From the NCBI RefSeq assembly GCF_010450875.1, contig NZ_CP048422.1, positions 799,001-863,000 of the forward strand: 64,000 nucleotides of DNA, in the 5' to 3' direction. Positions 63,159 through 64,000 of the stretch are shown here, piece after piece. Made by a program: the position numbers and the translations under genes. The notes below the pieces were generated by a model, which made no database searches, was not told the origin of the DNA, and saw nothing but the letters and a program-made list of their open reading frames with translations. Within the stretch, counting starts at the first letter, position 1. Each line of letters starts with the position of its first letter. The stretch comes from Sphingomonas insulae. GTDB lineage: Bacteria > Pseudomonadota > Alphaproteobacteria > Sphingomonadales > Sphingomonadaceae.

Positions 63159-63715
63159 GCGCGCTGCCGGCGCCGGTCGACGGGCTGAAGCGCATCACCA
63201 TCATGCAGGGCGAGACCAAGGTGTCGGACAATCCCGGCGTCGTCATGACGACCGTGCTCGGCAGCTGCATCTCCGCCTGCCTGTTCGATCCGGTGACCCG
63301 GGTCGGCGGCCTCAACCACTTCCTGCTGGCCGAGCCCGGCAGCGGTGACACCGACGTCCGCTCGCTCCAGCGCTACGGCGTGTATGCGATGGAGGTGCTG
63401 ATCAACGCGATGATGGCGATGGGTGCGACGCGCACCAACCTGAAGGCCCGGATCTATGGCGGCGCGAGCCTGCGCGACGGCTTTCGCGACATCGGCGCGA
63501 CCAATGCCCTGTTCGCGCGTCGCTTCCTGCGGGACGAGCGCATCGCGCTGGTCGGCGAGGATGTCGGCGGCCATGGCGCCCGGCGGGTGGAATTCCGTCC
63601 GACGCTGGGCCTGGCGCGGTGCCGCATCGCCACCGACCGCCCCGCCGAACGCCCCCGGATCGTCGCACCGCCACCCGCCGCCGCCGCGTCGATCGGCGAC
63701 GTCGAGTTCTTCTGA
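63155..63715 (+). CDS. cheD: chemoreceptor glutamine deamidase CheD
   Basis: A 186-residue enzyme that deamidates receptor glutamines and in some species interacts with CheC. The catalytic Cys and His are in TTVLGSCISACLFDPVTRVG and GLNHFLLAEPG; RIYGGASLRDGFRDIGATNA and VGEDVGGHGARRVEFRPTLG complete the family core. The start is the GTG at 63155 overlapping the cheB stop (GTGA). The tail is Pro/Ala-rich and ends IGDVEFF. Confidence 0.95.
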   Translation: MSALPAPVDGLKRITIMQGETKVSDNPGVVMTTVLGSCISACLFDPVTRVGGLNHFLLAEPGSGDTDVRSLQRYGVYAMEVLINAMMAMGATRTNLKARIYGGASLRDGFRDIGATNALFARRFLRDERIALVGEDVGGHGARRVEFRPTLGLARCRIATDRPAERPRIVAPPPAAAASIGDVEFF

Positions 63716-63756
63716 TGACCCAATCCGCCCAACGCATCCCCAACGAAGGAAATTCC

Positions 63757-64000
63757 GTGTCCGGCACGATCATGACCGTGGACGATTCGCCCAGCATGCG
63801 CATGCTGCTGAGGGCGGCGCTGACCGACCTTGGCTACAAGGTGCTGGAGGCCGAGGACGGCCTCCAGGCGCTCGACCGGCTCGGCGGCCTCGCACCCGAC
63901 CTGCTGATCACCGACATCAACATGCCGCGGCTCGACGGGTTCGGCCTGATCGAGAAGCTTCGCGAACAGGACCGGCACCGCAACCTGCCGATCCTGGTGC
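63757..64000 (+). CDS. cheY: CheY-type response regulator (cut by window end)
   Basis: The first about 81 residues of a single-domain receiver: TIMTVDDSPSMRMLLRAALT with the acidic pocket, then LLITDINMPRLDGFGLIEKL with the phospho-acceptor Asp. The GTG at 63757 (VSGTIMTVDD) sits six bases after GAAGGA and gives the usual CheY N-terminus; an ATG at 63715 overlapping the cheD stop (TGATG) is in frame and would add 14 residues. It closes the visible part of the operon; the rest lies beyond the window. Confidence 0.93.
   Translation, partial: MSGTIMTVDDSPSMRMLLRAALTDLGYKVLEAEDGLQALDRLGGLAPDLLITDINMPRLDGFGLIEKLREQDRHRNLPILV

Overview
The window is high-GC alphaproteobacterial chromosome, most probably a Sphingomonas or a close sphingomonad. 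This rests on the protein families and their order (rsmB/rpe/heparinase/purH, lgt/MidA/pgeF, a DUF1674 gene beside rsmB), on GTCATCCCGGCG-type extragenic repeats, and on dense, mostly alternating-strand gene packing. No rRNA, tRNA, CRISPR array, prophage or transposase gene was seen. It is mainly core genome with small accessory islets.

Layout. 1-9.8 kb: murA; a phosphoribosyltransferase; a trans-sulfuration PLP enzyme; a minus-strand lgt / MidA-type methyltransferase / GNAT / pgeF group; and a divergent acyl-CoA-ligase-type gene. 9.8-14.4 kb: a molybdopterin oxidoreductase subunit that overlaps hemH, then phbB. 14.5-20.8 kb: envelope and housekeeping genes (glycine-zipper protein, esterase-like phytase, rpmB, tadA, OmpA lipoprotein, CNNM/CorC-type membrane protein, membrane-anchored HhH protein). 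20.8-33 kb: AsmA, a DUF1674/SDHAF4-like gene, rsmB, rpe, heparinase II/III, purH, a polysaccharide flippase and polA. 33-50.8 kb: a class A beta-lactamase-like lipoprotein, a TPP enzyme, pepN, an M28 peptidase, an SDR, an EamA exporter, threonine aldolase, a DUF885 protein, a class A PBP, an FMN reductase and a dicarboxylate symporter. 50.9-57.2 kb: a cysteine-synthase-like enzyme, small sphingomonad hypotheticals, an AraC regulator facing an SDR, a second SDR, a solitary phage-type zinc-finger protein and tag. 57.3-64 kb: a chemotaxis operon (mcp, STAS, cheA, cheR, cheB, cheD, cheY; the last is cut by the window edge), mostly coupled by 4-base stop/start overlaps.

Two points stand out. First, three otherwise intact genes (lgt, the molybdopterin oxidoreductase, the heparinase) are each broken by what looks like one missing base, two of them in G runs. 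Because lgt is normally essential in Gram-negative bacteria, sequencing or assembly indels are the leading explanation; a small ORF with an in-frame TAG at 19.9 kb may be a separate case. Second, the intergenic regions hold an organised repeat system. A roughly 100-bp MITE-like element with about 21-bp terminal inverted repeats occurs four times. Its central hairpin resembles the separate REP-type repeats, and one copy carries a complete inverted REP pair at that hairpin. Another copy supplies the stop codon of the PBP gene.
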